From positions 1-64,000 of the forward strand of contig JBNJGS010000004.1 in assembly GCA_051747965.1 (NCBI GenBank): a stretch of 64,000 nucleotides of DNA, read 5' to 3'. The position numbers were made by a program, and so were the translations under genes. The DNA comes from JAQIBY01 sp051747965. Lineage in GTDB: Bacteria > Bacteroidota > Bacteroidia > Bacteroidales > ML635J-15. Under the pieces are notes generated by a model. The model was not told the DNA's origin. It did no database searches and saw nothing but the letters and a program-made list of their open reading frames with translations. This document shows, one piece after another, positions 35,196 through 44,424 of the stretch (the stretch's first letter is position 1; each line of letters starts with the position of its first letter).

Positions 35196-38100
35196 ATGAA
35201 AAAAATTTTACTTTTAACGGGTTTCCTGATTTTGTTTGTGTTTGTAATTGCCCAGGATGAATGTAATACAGCAGTGGATATACCAGTGGAATTGTATTCT
35301 ACCTGCGGGGAGATGGCCCTTGAGTCCATCGACCTTGGAACAGCTACTCCTTCAACCACGGCACCGGATCCGGCATGTGGCAATTTTGTGAGCGGCACCA
35401 CCAACGATCTGTGGTATAGTTTTACTGTGCCTGCCGGTATTAATACCATGGCGTTTCATGCATTCAATTCCGATGTCATACCCATGCCACTGATGCAGGA
35501 CCCGTCATCACCTGCTATGGCCATTTATTCCGGTACTGATTGCAATAATCTCAACTTGCTTGACTGTTTTGAAAGTACAGGCGATTTCCTGGAAAATGCT
35601 GAAATCCACTGGAATGAAGTTTCAGGCTTAACACCAGGCCAGACAATCTATATGCGGGTCTGGGACGAAGACAATATCGATCAGCAGTTGTTTATTGCGG
35701 CTTCTGTCAGACTGGATTTTCCTGAAGATGAATGTGAGACTTCACCTGAACTGACCACCGGTGGTTGTAATATTCTCAGTACTGCCGGTCCTGCCCAGGC
35801 TCCTGAAGATTGCGGATGGAATTCAAGTGACAATACAATTTTTTATCATTTTACGGTAACAGCCGACGACAGCCAGCCCTATACCATCACTGCAGAAAAT
35901 GGTGAATGTACATCCAATGCCGGAGGGTTAAGCGATCCTGAAATTCAGCTGGCTGTATGGTCATGGGATGGAAGCGACTGCTCCACAGTTGGAGGTAGTC
36001 CCTTATCTGATCCTGCAAACAATTCCGGTTCTTATATGGGTTGTGCCAATGGTACAGGTACGGTGACTTTTTCTGAAAACCTGCCCCCGGGAGATTATAT
36101 TCTGGGAATGGATGGTTATAGTGATCTCAATGGCACTTCGTTATGTACTTATGGCTTTGCTGCTCCTTTTATTGAAGAGGCACTACTGGTTGATCTCACA
36201 ACCACCGATGCCATTTGCGGTGAATCAGGCTCTGCCAGTATCAGTGTTGTTCAATCCTGTACCGGAACACCTGATTATAACTGGAGCACCGGGGATACAG
36301 GTAACTCAGTTTCCGGTTTGACTGCCGGAGCATATAGCGTTACGGTCTCTGATGGCGGCTCATGTGCCGATACTGTTATCAATTTCAATATCATTGATGA
36401 TGGCGATATTTCTGTGGATATATCAACCAGCGGAAATGTCTGTTCCGGACCTTTCGATGCTACAGCGGAGGTAACAGGTGCAGATCCTGCTCTTTGTGAT
36501 TTCGAATGGAGTACTTCCCCCGTGCAAACAACACAGAGTGTATCAGGTTTAACACCCGGAAGCTATACCGTGAATGTCTCATTTGGAACATGTCATGACA
36601 GCGAAACCGTTGTCGTAGATTATTCCGATGTGCAGTTTAACCTGACGTATGATGATGGCGTATGTGCCGGAGAAACTGCTCAGGCCAGTGTGAATCCTAC
36701 CTCCGGTGATGCTCCTTTTGCTTATGGCTGGTCAACCGGCGACAATACACAAAGTATTGACCTGAACAGCAGTGGCGCATATTCCGTTACTGTGATGGAT
36801 GATAATGGCTGTACCGCATCTGAAACTTTTAGTGTGGATGTATTTCCGGCCATCAACCTTGATGCAGACGTGAATGATAACTTGTGTTATGGAAACCCCA
36901 ACGCTTCCATTGATATCAATATCAGCGGAGGTACAGCTCCTTTTGATTTTGACTGGTCCAACGGGGAAAATACAGAAGATATAAGCGGACTTGATGCAGG
37001 AACATACAATCTCACCGTAACTGATGCCAATGGTTGTACCAGTACAGGCAGTTGGGATATCAGCATGCCGGATGAGCTGAGTTTTACTTTTAATGAAGAT
37101 ACTGCCATCTGCCAGGGAGATGATGTTTTGCTGCAGGTAAACGCCTCGGGCGGAACACCTCCCTATAATTATCACTGGTCAGGAATGTCGGGAACTACTA
37201 CGGACAACCTGACTGTATCACCCGCAAGCAGTACAACATATGCCGTATCTGTCACTGACGATAATGCCTGTACCACACAGGAGCAAAGTATGGAGGTTGA
37301 GGTGAGTGAAAATATGAATCTCGATATCTCAACAACGGATGCGCTTTGCCATGATGCCTGTAATGGTACTGCTGTTGCAGATATTTCTGGTGGAATACCA
37401 CCGTATTCATATTCCTGGAATTCTGATAACAATCAGGAGGGCGGAATTTGTGCCGGCACTCACAACCTGACTGTCACAGATGCCATTGGCTGTAGTGTAA
37501 GTCAGGTGTTTCAGGTAGATCAGCCCAATCCGCTTACCTATAACCTGTACTCAAATCCGGCAAGCTGTTCATACAGTGAAGATGGACTGGCCTGGATTAC
37601 TGTTCAGGGCGGAGTAGCACCATATAGCTATTTCTGGGAAAATGGAATGACTACCGATTCAGTAGATGTCGGTGGTGGTAATCATGAAGTAACTGTAACA
37701 GATGCCAATGGCTGCTTCCTGGAGCTTGAAAATTTTGTGGATGCACCCGATCCAATTCAAATTGAAGGCGTTTACAATAAAAATATCTGTATAAATCAGC
37801 CATTCAGCTATTATGCTGCTGCCATTGGAGGTAGCGGAGAATATGACTTCCGCTATTTGGTGGACGGCGATACCGTGGCCTGGTCGCATAAAATTGAAGA
37901 TGTGGACAGCCTGACAGAAACCACAAATTTCAAATTGCTCGTTAGAGACGATAACCATTGTGTGGCAACAAGAGAGTTTACCGTTTATGTTTATCCTGAA
38001 TTGAATATAGGATCATTCTATGCTGATGTGGATACCATATGCAAAGGTGAACCGGTACAACTTTTTACTGAAATGACTGGTGGCAACGGAGGACCATACA

Positions 38101-39068
38101 ATATTTATCTTAATGGAGAACAAATCATTCCGTCACCTGCTACCGTTTATCCCGGTGAATCCGGCTACTACCATATCAGGGTAACTGATGCTTGTTCAAC
38201 TCCGGCGGTCAGGGATTCTGTCTACATTCATGTATGGCCCGGTCCGCCCAACAATTTTGTGTCTGATGTAGTGGCAGGTTGCCCGCCGCTTACAGTCAAT
38301 TTTACAGAAACAAATGGTATAGATAATGCTGAGTTTGAATGGAATTTTGGAGATGATTCTTTTTCCCATGAACATCATCCCAGGCATGTTTTCCGAAACA
38401 GCGGATATTATTCGGTTACATTAAAACTCACTGATGAAAACGGATGTACCAGAGTACGTGAGAAAGAAAATATGATCCGGGTATATCCAAAACCTGATGT
38501 GGAATTCTATCATGAGCCGGTAGAACCCTCAATTCTGAATCCTGAAGTTACGTTTTACTCGGTTTCATCACGGGTTGACAGCCTGTATTGGTATTTTGGT
38601 GACGGAGATTCGTCAGAATACAGCGCTACCAATGTCAGACACCGGTATGGCGGAGTAGGGGAGTTCGAGGCAATGCTCATTGGTGAAAATGTGCACCATT
38701 GTTTTGATACAACATATAAAACAATCAATATCAGGGAAGCTTACTCATTTTATGCGCCTACATCATTTACTCCAAACCGTGATGGCATCAATGATTGTTT
38801 CTCTGTTTGCGGACAGGGTATCGATCCCAATGATTTTGTCCTCAGGGTGTATGACCGATGGGGCGAGCTGGTATTTGAAACCACAGAATATGATCATTCT
38901 GAAGGATGTGATGCATGCAATGATGGTTCCTGGGATGGCACCAATCAGGGCAACATCATGAAAGGTGACCATGTCCTGGAACAGGGTATTTATGGCTGGA
39001 TTTGTACATTTAAAGATAAATCCGGTATTGTCAATGAATACAGTGGAAAAGTGCGCCTGGTCAGGTAA
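35196..39068 (+). CDS. SprB/PKD-repeat adhesin with gliding-type (T9SS type B) C-terminal domain
   Basis: A 1290-residue protein. Signal peptide (ending FVIAQ), an N-terminal cysteine-rich two-part beta-sandwich (about 20-325) homologous to the whole 33840 product minus its sorting domain, six to seven SprB/Ig-like repeats (about 330-930; for example ISGGTAPFDFDWSNG and ISGGIPPYSYSWNS), then PKD domains (FEWNFGDDSF; YWYFGDGDSSEY) and a type B domain (FYAPTSFTPNRDGINDCFSV to KVRLVR). The C-terminal about 355 residues match those of the 29671 product. The protein thus looks like a chimera of its two upstream neighbours. The sorting domain carries extra cysteines (CFSVCGQG; CDACNDG). Probable surface adhesin or filament. 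Confidence 0.9.
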   Translation: MKKILLLTGFLILFVFVIAQDECNTAVDIPVELYSTCGEMALESIDLGTATPSTTAPDPACGNFVSGTTNDLWYSFTVPAGINTMAFHAFNSDVIPMPLMQDPSSPAMAIYSGTDCNNLNLLDCFESTGDFLENAEIHWNEVSGLTPGQTIYMRVWDEDNIDQQLFIAASVRLDFPEDECETSPELTTGGCNILSTAGPAQAPEDCGWNSSDNTIFYHFTVTADDSQPYTITAENGECTSNAGGLSDPEIQLAVWSWDGSDCSTVGGSPLSDPANNSGSYMGCANGTGTVTFSENLPPGDYILGMDGYSDLNGTSLCTYGFAAPFIEEALLVDLTTTDAICGESGSASISVVQSCTGTPDYNWSTGDTGNSVSGLTAGAYSVTVSDGGSCADTVINFNIIDDGDISVDISTSGNVCSGPFDATAEVTGADPALCDFEWSTSPVQTTQSVSGLTPGSYTVNVSFGTCHDSETVVVDYSDVQFNLTYDDGVCAGETAQASVNPTSGDAPFAYGWSTGDNTQSIDLNSSGAYSVTVMDDNGCTASETFSVDVFPAINLDADVNDNLCYGNPNASIDINISGGTAPFDFDWSNGENTEDISGLDAGTYNLTVTDANGCTSTGSWDISMPDELSFTFNEDTAICQGDDVLLQVNASGGTPPYNYHWSGMSGTTTDNLTVSPASSTTYAVSVTDDNACTTQEQSMEVEVSENMNLDISTTDALCHDACNGTAVADISGGIPPYSYSWNSDNNQEGGICAGTHNLTVTDAIGCSVSQVFQVDQPNPLTYNLYSNPASCSYSEDGLAWITVQGGVAPYSYFWENGMTTDSVDVGGGNHEVTVTDANGCFLELENFVDAPDPIQIEGVYNKNICINQPFSYYAAAIGGSGEYDFRYLVDGDTVAWSHKIEDVDSLTETTNFKLLVRDDNHCVATREFTVYVYPELNIGSFYADVDTICKGEPVQLFTEMTGGNGGPYNIYLNGEQIIPSPATVYPGESGYYHIRVTDACSTPAVRDSVYIHVWPGPPNNFVSDVVAGCPPLTVNFTETNGIDNAEFEWNFGDDSFSHEHHPRHVFRNSGYYSVTLKLTDENGCTRVREKENMIRVYPKPDVEFYHEPVEPSILNPEVTFYSVSSRVDSLYWYFGDGDSSEYSATNVRHRYGGVGEFEAMLIGENVHHCFDTTYKTINIREAYSFYAPTSFTPNRDGINDCFSVCGQGIDPNDFVLRVYDRWGELVFETTEYDHSEGCDACNDGSWDGTNQGNIMKGDHVLEQGIYGWICTFKDKSGIVNEYSGKVRLVR
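37996..39068 (+). repeat. Protein-coding module shared with 32713-33786
   Basis: Both segments encode GGNGGP(F/Y), an Ig-like domain, (A/P)NNFVSD(I/V)VA, two PKD domains with DSLYWYFGDGDS, and the same cysteine-containing type B sorting domain. Order and spacing are preserved over about 355 residues, showing duplication or exchange between the 29671 and 35196 genes. Confidence 0.85.
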
Positions 39069-39177
39069 AATCTCCTGCTGAAAATAATTATTCTTTATGG
39101 CAGGATTTCCGGCGGGATAAAGCTTTATTTGTTTTCAATGGAATAAAAAGTGATGGACTGCAGGTGAAATACAGATT

Positions 39178-39591
39178 TTAATCCCCTGTAGTTTCAAAAT
39201 CCTTACTCAGCTTGTCGTCAAACTGCATGGTGTACAAAAGCCACGTTTCATCCGGCCTGTAAAGAATAATTTCAATCTTTACGGGTTGACGATCATATTT
39301 GAGCATATATGAATACCTGACAAAAGAATCTCCTACATTTTCTTTTCTGATGAGCTCTTCACCATAATACTCACCAAGAAGTTTGCGGGAGGTATTAAGC
39401 CGTTCTTTAATGCGGTCGATTCCTTCCTGATTCTTGTTGATGTAAGGATTTGTGGTAAAAATGTACTCAATGGCCTGGTCCGGACTCTTATCAAAGCTGT
39501 CAAAAAACGGCTCCAGAATATCCTCGGGTGATTTCTGGCCCATAGAAATCAACGGGATACTCAGGAGCAGCGTTATGATGATGTGTTTCAT
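39178..39591 (-). CDS. Small secreted protein of unknown function, downstream of an ECF sigma gene
   Basis: A 137-residue protein with a signal peptide (MKHIIITLLLSIPLISMGQ) followed by one compact alpha+beta domain. Helices (PEDILEPFFDSFDKSP; GIDRIKERLNTSRKLLGEYYG) precede four strands (SFVRYSYMLKYD; PVKIEIILYRP; TWLLYTMQFDD), an order that recalls NTF2-like/SnoaL folds. There is no membrane anchor or lipobox. It begins 23 bp after the sigma factor gene on the same strand, so the two probably form an operon. That position is where an anti-sigma factor often sits, but this protein is not a membrane anti-sigma factor. Confidence 0.72.
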   Translation of the reverse strand: MKHIIITLLLSIPLISMGQKSPEDILEPFFDSFDKSPDQAIEYIFTTNPYINKNQEGIDRIKERLNTSRKLLGEYYGEELIRKENVGDSFVRYSYMLKYDRQPVKIEIILYRPDETWLLYTMQFDDKLSKDFETTGD

Positions 39592-39614
39592 AAAATGGAT
39601 TTTTTACGAAACTA

Positions 39615-40205
39615 CTAAAAATTCGCAAGGTTCATGTGATGTTCTTCCATCAATTTACGCATGTTTATCAGGGCATATCTCATGCGCCCTAATGCGGTAT
39701 TGATGCTCACTCCGGTTTGTTCGGATATTTCTTTGAAACTCATGTTCCCGTAATGGCGCATCAGTACAACCTGTTTTTGATCTTTTGGCAGTTTGTCAAT
39801 CAAAAAGCGAACATCTTTTACCTTCTGATCTTCAATCATATGCTCTTCCACCGTGCTGTCTGAAAATTTGGGGGAATTCAGCAAATCAACTTCCGTATTA
39901 TCGTTGGAGTAGGTGTTTTGATTTTTGTTTTTTCTGAAATAATCAATTGTCAGGTTGTGGGCAATTCTTATTACCCAGGAAAGAAATCGACCTTCATCCT
40001 TGTATTTTTTCTTTTCCAGGGATTTGATAACCTTTATAAAGGTGTCCTGAAATAAATCATCAGCAACGTGGGAATTTTTGACAATCAAAAGTATATAGGT
40101 ATATACTCTGTCTTTGTGGCGATTGATAAGTTCCTGAATGCAATCTTTGTCGCCTTTAACAAAACGCTCCACAAGCTCCTGGTCTTTTAGCCTGGTTAAA
40201 TCCAT
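39615..40205 (-). CDS. ECF-type sigma-70 family RNA polymerase sigma factor
   Basis: A 196-residue ECF sigma factor. Region 2 contains DLFQDTFIKVIKSL and the -10-contacting segment RFLSWVIRIAHNLTIDYFR; region 4 has the helix-turn-helix MSFKEISEQTGVSINTALGRMRYAL. A longer linker (about 100-130) joins the two. It resembles the general Bacteroidota RpoE-like group. One member of that group (SigP of Porphyromonas) controls T9SS genes, but orthology cannot be decided here. No membrane anti-sigma factor is adjacent; the next gene encodes a small secreted protein. Confidence 0.92.
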   Translation of the reverse strand: MDLTRLKDQELVERFVKGDKDCIQELINRHKDRVYTYILLIVKNSHVADDLFQDTFIKVIKSLEKKKYKDEGRFLSWVIRIAHNLTIDYFRKNKNQNTYSNDNTEVDLLNSPKFSDSTVEEHMIEDQKVKDVRFLIDKLPKDQKQVVLMRHYGNMSFKEISEQTGVSINTALGRMRYALINMRKLMEEHHMNLANF

Positions 40206-40309
40206 ATGTTCTGTTTTTATTAGTTAAAAGCGTAAAGTTTGCGTTATAGGCGACCCTCCATTTTTGTGTTAAACTACGAATTAAACGTTTTTGTTCAAAA
40301 ACTGTTGCA

Positions 40310-40317
40310 CAAAGATA
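40310..40317 (-). promoter_or_regulatory. Candidate -7 box for the ECF sigma gene
   Basis: On the minus strand, TATCTTTG matches TAnnTTTG exactly, about 105 bp before the sigma ATG. No TTTG lies at the right -33 spacing, and the implied leader is long, so this is tentative. Confidence 0.28.
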
Positions 40318-40395
40318 AAAAAAATTATGGTTTTGTGCATCTTTGTACTTTTATTTTTACTATTATACCACACATCAAAAATTGTACCATAACGA

Positions 40396-43173
40396 ATGAA
40401 AGAAAATAAAATACATGTAAAACGTGCCAGGGTTCACAATCTGAAAGAAGTCAGCCTTGATATTCCACACGACAAATTGGTGGTTGTCACCGGCTTATCC
40501 GGTTCCGGGAAGTCAAGTCTGGTATTTGATACCTTGTATGCCGAAGGCCAGCGCCGCTACATTGAAAGTTTGTCATCCTATGCACGTCAGTTTTTCGGAC
40601 GTCTTTCCAAACCCGATGTTGACCTTATCAGCGGCATTCCGCCGGCAATTGCCATTCAGCAAAAAACCGGCACACGTTCATCGCGTTCTACTGTGGGAAC
40701 CATGACAGAAATTTATGATTTTCTGAAATTGCTGTACGCCCGCATCGGAAAGACGTATTCTCCGGTCTCCGGAAGTCTTGTAAAAAAGCAGGATGTCAAT
40801 GATGTTGTTGAGTATCTGGAAAGCAAGCCGGAAGAGAGCAAGGTGTACATTTGTTTCCCCATGGATATTGCAGGGGATAGAAAAGCCAACTGGATGGTGA
40901 ATCTCAAAGAAAAGGGTTTCCGCAGATTGTGGCTGAACAGAAAAATCAGTAAAATCGATGAACTCGAACAGGAGAAGCTGGATAAAAAGCAGGTCTGTGT
41001 TGTACTTGACCGTCTGAAAAACCGGCATGACAAAACAACAAAAAGCCGTATCCGTGATTCTGCAGAAATGGCATTCAAGGAGGGTGATAATCGCTGTACC
41101 ATTGTAACTGAGACTGATGGGAAGTATAATCAGAAAAGTTTTTCAACTGTGTTTGAAGAAGACGGGATGCAGTTCGAAGAGCCCACTGAAAATATGTTTT
41201 CCTTCAACAATCCGGTAGGAGCCTGCCCCGAATGTGAGGGTTACGGCAGCGTGATTGGTGTGGATGAAGATCTGGTTATCCCTGATAAAAACCTGTCTGT
41301 CTGGGATGATTGTGTTGTTGCCTGGCGTGGTGACAAGATGAAAAAATGGAAAGACCAACTTATCATAAATGCTCCGAAAGTTGATTTTCCTGTGCACAGA
41401 CCCTATATTGACCTGACAGAAGAGCAAAAGCAAATGCTGTGGGAGGGAAGCCCGGCTTTTCGTGGTATCCGGGATTTTTTCAAATATCTTGATAAAAAGA
41501 AATATAAAATTCAATACCGTGTCATGTTGTCACGCTACAGAGGACGTACCAAATGCCCTGAATGCGGAGGTACGCGTCTGAAAAAAGAAGCCTCCTGGGT
41601 CAAAATCAATAAAACCAGTTTACCGGATCTGGTAAATCTGCCCATAGAAAAGCTGGCTGCACATTTTGATAACATTGCACTATCACAGAAGGAACATCAG
41701 ATTGCAGACCGCATTTTACAGGAAATATCCAGTCGTCTTGAATTCATGATGAAAGTTGGCTTGCCTTATCTGACCATAAACCGCCATTCATCTACCTTGT
41801 CGGGTGGAGAAACCCAGCGTATTAATCTTGTGACTTCTCTGGGAAGCTCGCTGGTAGGATCCATGTATATCCTTGATGAACCGTCCGTGGGCTTACATCC
41901 CAGGGATACCCATTTGCTTGTGGATGTTCTGAAAAAACTGCGTAACCTGCAAAACACAGTTGTGGTGGTTGAGCACGAGGAAGCCGTAATCCGTGAAGCC
42001 GATTACATTGTTGATATCGGGCCGGGTGCAGGTTACCTTGGCGGAGAAATTGTGTTTACCGGCTCATTGCCTGAATTGCTCAAAAGCAAACAGTCAATCA
42101 CTGCTGATTATCTCAATCAAAAAAGACATATCGCATTGCCGGAAAAAAGAAAATCATGGCAACACAGTTTGTTGTTCCATGGCTTGCGTCAGAATAATCT
42201 GAAAATCGAGACTGTGGAGCTGCCTCTCGAAGTGATGTGTGTGGTGAGCGGGGTGAGCGGATCCGGCAAAAGTACCATGGTACGTGATATTATCAGCCCC
42301 GTGATTAGCCGTAAGCTGGGAGACTATTCCCGCAAACCCGGCTTATATAAATCTGCCGGGGGGGCTTTTTCCATGCTGAACGATATACAATACGTAGATC
42401 AGAATCCTATAGGAAAATCATCACGTTCAAATCCGGTTACTTACATCAAAGCCTGGGATGATATCCGGCATCTTTATGCTGAACAAAAGTTATCCGGTCT
42501 TAGAAAATACAAGCCTGCCTATTTTTCCTTCAATGTTGATGGCGGACGTTGCGAAACCTGTAAAGGGGAGGGGCAAATTAAGGTGGAAATGCAGTTTATG
42601 GCTGATGTGTATCTTACCTGTGATGAATGTCATGGAAAGCGGTTTAAAGAAGATATCCTGGAGGTTGAATTCCATGGCAAAAATATTAATGATTTGCTTG
42701 AACTTACCATCAATCAGGCAATTGAATTCTTTTCTGAAAGCTCAGGTAAATATGAAAAACATATTGTCAGATTGCTGGAAAATTATCAAAAAGTGGGTCT
42801 GGGATATCTGAAAATGGGACAGGCATCCAATACCCTGAGTGGAGGAGAAAGCCAGAGAATCAAACTGGCAAGCTATCTGAGTAAGGAAACAGCAGAACCA
42901 GGATTGTTCATTTTTGATGAGCCAACAACAGGTTTGCATTTTCATGATATTCACAAATTGCTGGATTCTTTGCAGCAACTCAAAAATCGTGGTCATAGCA
43001 TACTCATTATTGAACACAATCCTGAGATCATAAAATCTGCTGACTGGGTGATTGATTTGGGTCCGGAAGGTGGTGATAAAGGTGGCGAAATTGTTTTTGC
43101 CGGCTTGCCTGAAGATTTGGTGAAATGTAAGAAATCCTATACAGGAAAATATCTGAAAGATAAACTGAGCTAA
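40396..43173 (+). CDS. uvrA: Excinuclease ABC subunit A
   Basis: A 925-residue UvrA, the damage-sensing ATPase of nucleotide excision repair. Walker A motifs are GLSGSGKS (33-40) and GVSGSGKS (from residue 619). ABC signatures are STLSGGETQRI and NTLSGGESQRI, and the Walker B/D-loops are ILDEPSVGLHP and IFDEPTTGLHF. Zinc-binding cysteines occur as CPECEGYG, CPECGGTR, CETCKGEG and CDECHGKR. The length is close to the usual 940. It starts 190 bp from the divergent sigma gene and ends at a long terminator hairpin, so it is probably a single-gene transcript. A weak promoter candidate is TTTG (40332-40335) with TATTTTTA (40352-40359). Confidence 0.97.
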   Translation: MKENKIHVKRARVHNLKEVSLDIPHDKLVVVTGLSGSGKSSLVFDTLYAEGQRRYIESLSSYARQFFGRLSKPDVDLISGIPPAIAIQQKTGTRSSRSTVGTMTEIYDFLKLLYARIGKTYSPVSGSLVKKQDVNDVVEYLESKPEESKVYICFPMDIAGDRKANWMVNLKEKGFRRLWLNRKISKIDELEQEKLDKKQVCVVLDRLKNRHDKTTKSRIRDSAEMAFKEGDNRCTIVTETDGKYNQKSFSTVFEEDGMQFEEPTENMFSFNNPVGACPECEGYGSVIGVDEDLVIPDKNLSVWDDCVVAWRGDKMKKWKDQLIINAPKVDFPVHRPYIDLTEEQKQMLWEGSPAFRGIRDFFKYLDKKKYKIQYRVMLSRYRGRTKCPECGGTRLKKEASWVKINKTSLPDLVNLPIEKLAAHFDNIALSQKEHQIADRILQEISSRLEFMMKVGLPYLTINRHSSTLSGGETQRINLVTSLGSSLVGSMYILDEPSVGLHPRDTHLLVDVLKKLRNLQNTVVVVEHEEAVIREADYIVDIGPGAGYLGGEIVFTGSLPELLKSKQSITADYLNQKRHIALPEKRKSWQHSLLFHGLRQNNLKIETVELPLEVMCVVSGVSGSGKSTMVRDIISPVISRKLGDYSRKPGLYKSAGGAFSMLNDIQYVDQNPIGKSSRSNPVTYIKAWDDIRHLYAEQKLSGLRKYKPAYFSFNVDGGRCETCKGEGQIKVEMQFMADVYLTCDECHGKRFKEDILEVEFHGKNINDLLELTINQAIEFFSESSGKYEKHIVRLLENYQKVGLGYLKMGQASNTLSGGESQRIKLASYLSKETAEPGLFIFDEPTTGLHFHDIHKLLDSLQQLKNRGHSILIIEHNPEIIKSADWVIDLGPEGGDKGGEIVFAGLPEDLVKCKKSYTGKYLKDKLS

Positions 43174-43224
43174 AAAAAATCTGCCTGATAAAGCAAAGTG
43201 AGCTCTTATCAGGCAGATTTTTCA
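43172..43224. terminator. Strong bidirectional terminator between uvrA and the DUF5606 gene
   Basis: Arms aaaaatctgcctgataa (43175-43191) and ttatcaggcagattttt (43206-43222) are perfectly complementary over 17 bp with a 14 nt loop, with A and T runs at the outer ends. It serves both convergent transcripts. Confidence 0.9.
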
Positions 43225-43241
43225 GGTGCTGTGTTGTGAAT

Positions 43242-43679
43242 CTATTCTTCTTCTTTTTCTTTCTCAGCGACTTCCTTTTCGTACTCTTCAATGGCCTTTT
43301 CATTGAGAATATCCTTGTCAACGAGAATATTGTACCACTGAATGATTTTTTTCATGTCGCCGGGATGCACCCTGTCTTTATCGTACTCAGGCAATACTTT
43401 TTCCATAAATCCGACAATTTCCTCTTTGGGTGATTTGTGACTCAAAACCTTTTCCCCATCGTACAATTCGAAAATATTGTTAAATACTTCCACCAGGGGT
43501 TTCTCTTCATCATTGGTATAGATGGCAACATCCTCCAACGCACTGATTTGTGCAGAGGCAAATGCTGGAAATCTTTTTCCGTTGTCAAGTGATTCTACCA
43601 CCAGGCTGTTTCTGGCCTGTGATACCATTTTGTATAGTCCGGGTTTGCCCCCGATTGCTAAAATTCCTTCCAGATACAT
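43242..43679 (-). CDS. DUF5606 family protein
   Basis: A 145-residue cytoplasmic protein that begins MYLEGILAIGGKPGLYKMVS, which I recognise as the start of the Bacteroidota DUF5606 family. A globular first part with VVESLDNGKRFPAFASAQIS is followed by helices and a highly charged C-terminal tail (EKEVAEKEKEEE). It lies at the end of the leftward nusB-yajC-coaE series, 34 bp after the TerB/DnaJ gene, and before the strong shared terminator. No molecular function is known to me. Confidence 0.8.
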   Translation of the reverse strand: MYLEGILAIGGKPGLYKMVSQARNSLVVESLDNGKRFPAFASAQISALEDVAIYTNDEEKPLVEVFNNIFELYDGEKVLSHKSPKEEIVGFMEKVLPEYDKDRVHPGDMKKIIQWYNILVDKDILNEKAIEEYEKEVAEKEKEEE

Positions 43680-43713
43680 TTCTCTCTCTCCTTTTAGTTA
43701 ATAAATCTTAAAA

Positions 43714-44424
43714 TTATGAAAAATTCTTTTGTGCTTTCAGGGTTTCGTAGGCTTCATTTACTTTTTGAAATTTTTCTGTTGCCGATTTCTGGAAATCTTC
43801 TCCCAGATGACTTACCTTATCGGGATGATACTTAACAGCCATTTTTCTGTATGCTTTCTTGATTTCATCTGGACTGGCTCCTGGTTCAATCTCCAGAATA
43901 TTATAGGCTGCGTTTGTATCTTTTACAAACATTGACTTGATGGATGAGAAATCCTTTTGGTCTATTCGAAGAAAAGTGCTGATTTTCCGGATCATTTGAA
44001 TTTCTCTTTCATCAGCTTGTCCGTCAGCCAGCGAAATATTAAACAGCAGATGAATCAACTGCAATCTTTCAGCATAGGGCATATTCCGCTGGATCTGCAT
44101 ACATACATCTTCCACAGGAATGTCTTTTTTCAGGACATCCCTGAGCATCATAATCGCATCAGATGCTTTTTCCGGTCCAAATGTGTTGTAAAAGAATTTT
44201 TTAACAAAATCCAGCTCGGATTTCAACACTTTATTGTCAGCTTTCATTACCGCTGCAACAAGAACAATCAATGCTGCTGCAAAATTTCCTCTGCTTGATT
44301 GTGGTGAAGTGATGCTTTTGTCCGAGTCAAAAAAACTGCCAACTGCAAAACCAAGAATCGCACCTATTGGTCCACCCAGGACAAAGCCCAGGCCTCCACC
44401 CAACCATTTTCCGTATTTAGCCAT
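43714..44424 (-). CDS. TerB-DnaJ domain co-chaperone (DjlA-like)
   Basis: A 236-residue protein. A glycine-rich hydrophobic N-terminus (GGGLGFVLGGPIGAILGFAVG) could insert in or associate with the membrane. A TerB-like helical domain (about 45-150; LSLADGQ-type segment ISLADGQADEREI) follows, and then a C-terminal J domain (about 168-232) with YNILEIEPGASPDEIKKAYR and the HPD motif in KYHPDKV, which stimulates DnaK ATPase. This is the architecture of DjlA-like proteins. It overlaps the end of coaE by 8 bp. It may help with membrane-protein or stress-related folding. Confidence 0.87.
   Translation of the reverse strand: MAKYGKWLGGGLGFVLGGPIGAILGFAVGSFFDSDKSITSPQSSRGNFAAALIVLVAAVMKADNKVLKSELDFVKKFFYNTFGPEKASDAIMMLRDVLKKDIPVEDVCMQIQRNMPYAERLQLIHLLFNISLADGQADEREIQMIRKISTFLRIDQKDFSSIKSMFVKDTNAAYNILEIEPGASPDEIKKAYRKMAVKYHPDKVSHLGEDFQKSATEKFQKVNEAYETLKAQKNFS

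Noticed and set aside
36732..37175. A 147-codon open frame on the minus strand inside the SprB adhesin gene
   Set aside because: It is the antisense of a repetitive coding region with obvious protein domains on the plus strand; the antisense product has no recognisable features.
29671..39068. Repeated SprB/PKD units considered as a tandem DNA repeat or CRISPR-like array
   Set aside because: The repeats are divergent protein domains of about 80-90 residues with no identical DNA units or spacers.
39069..39177. Terminator between the SprB adhesin and the small secreted protein gene
   Set aside because: The best pairing is a 6 bp stem (tcctgc/gcagga) with a 21 nt AT-rich loop and an imperfect lower stem, too weak to list.
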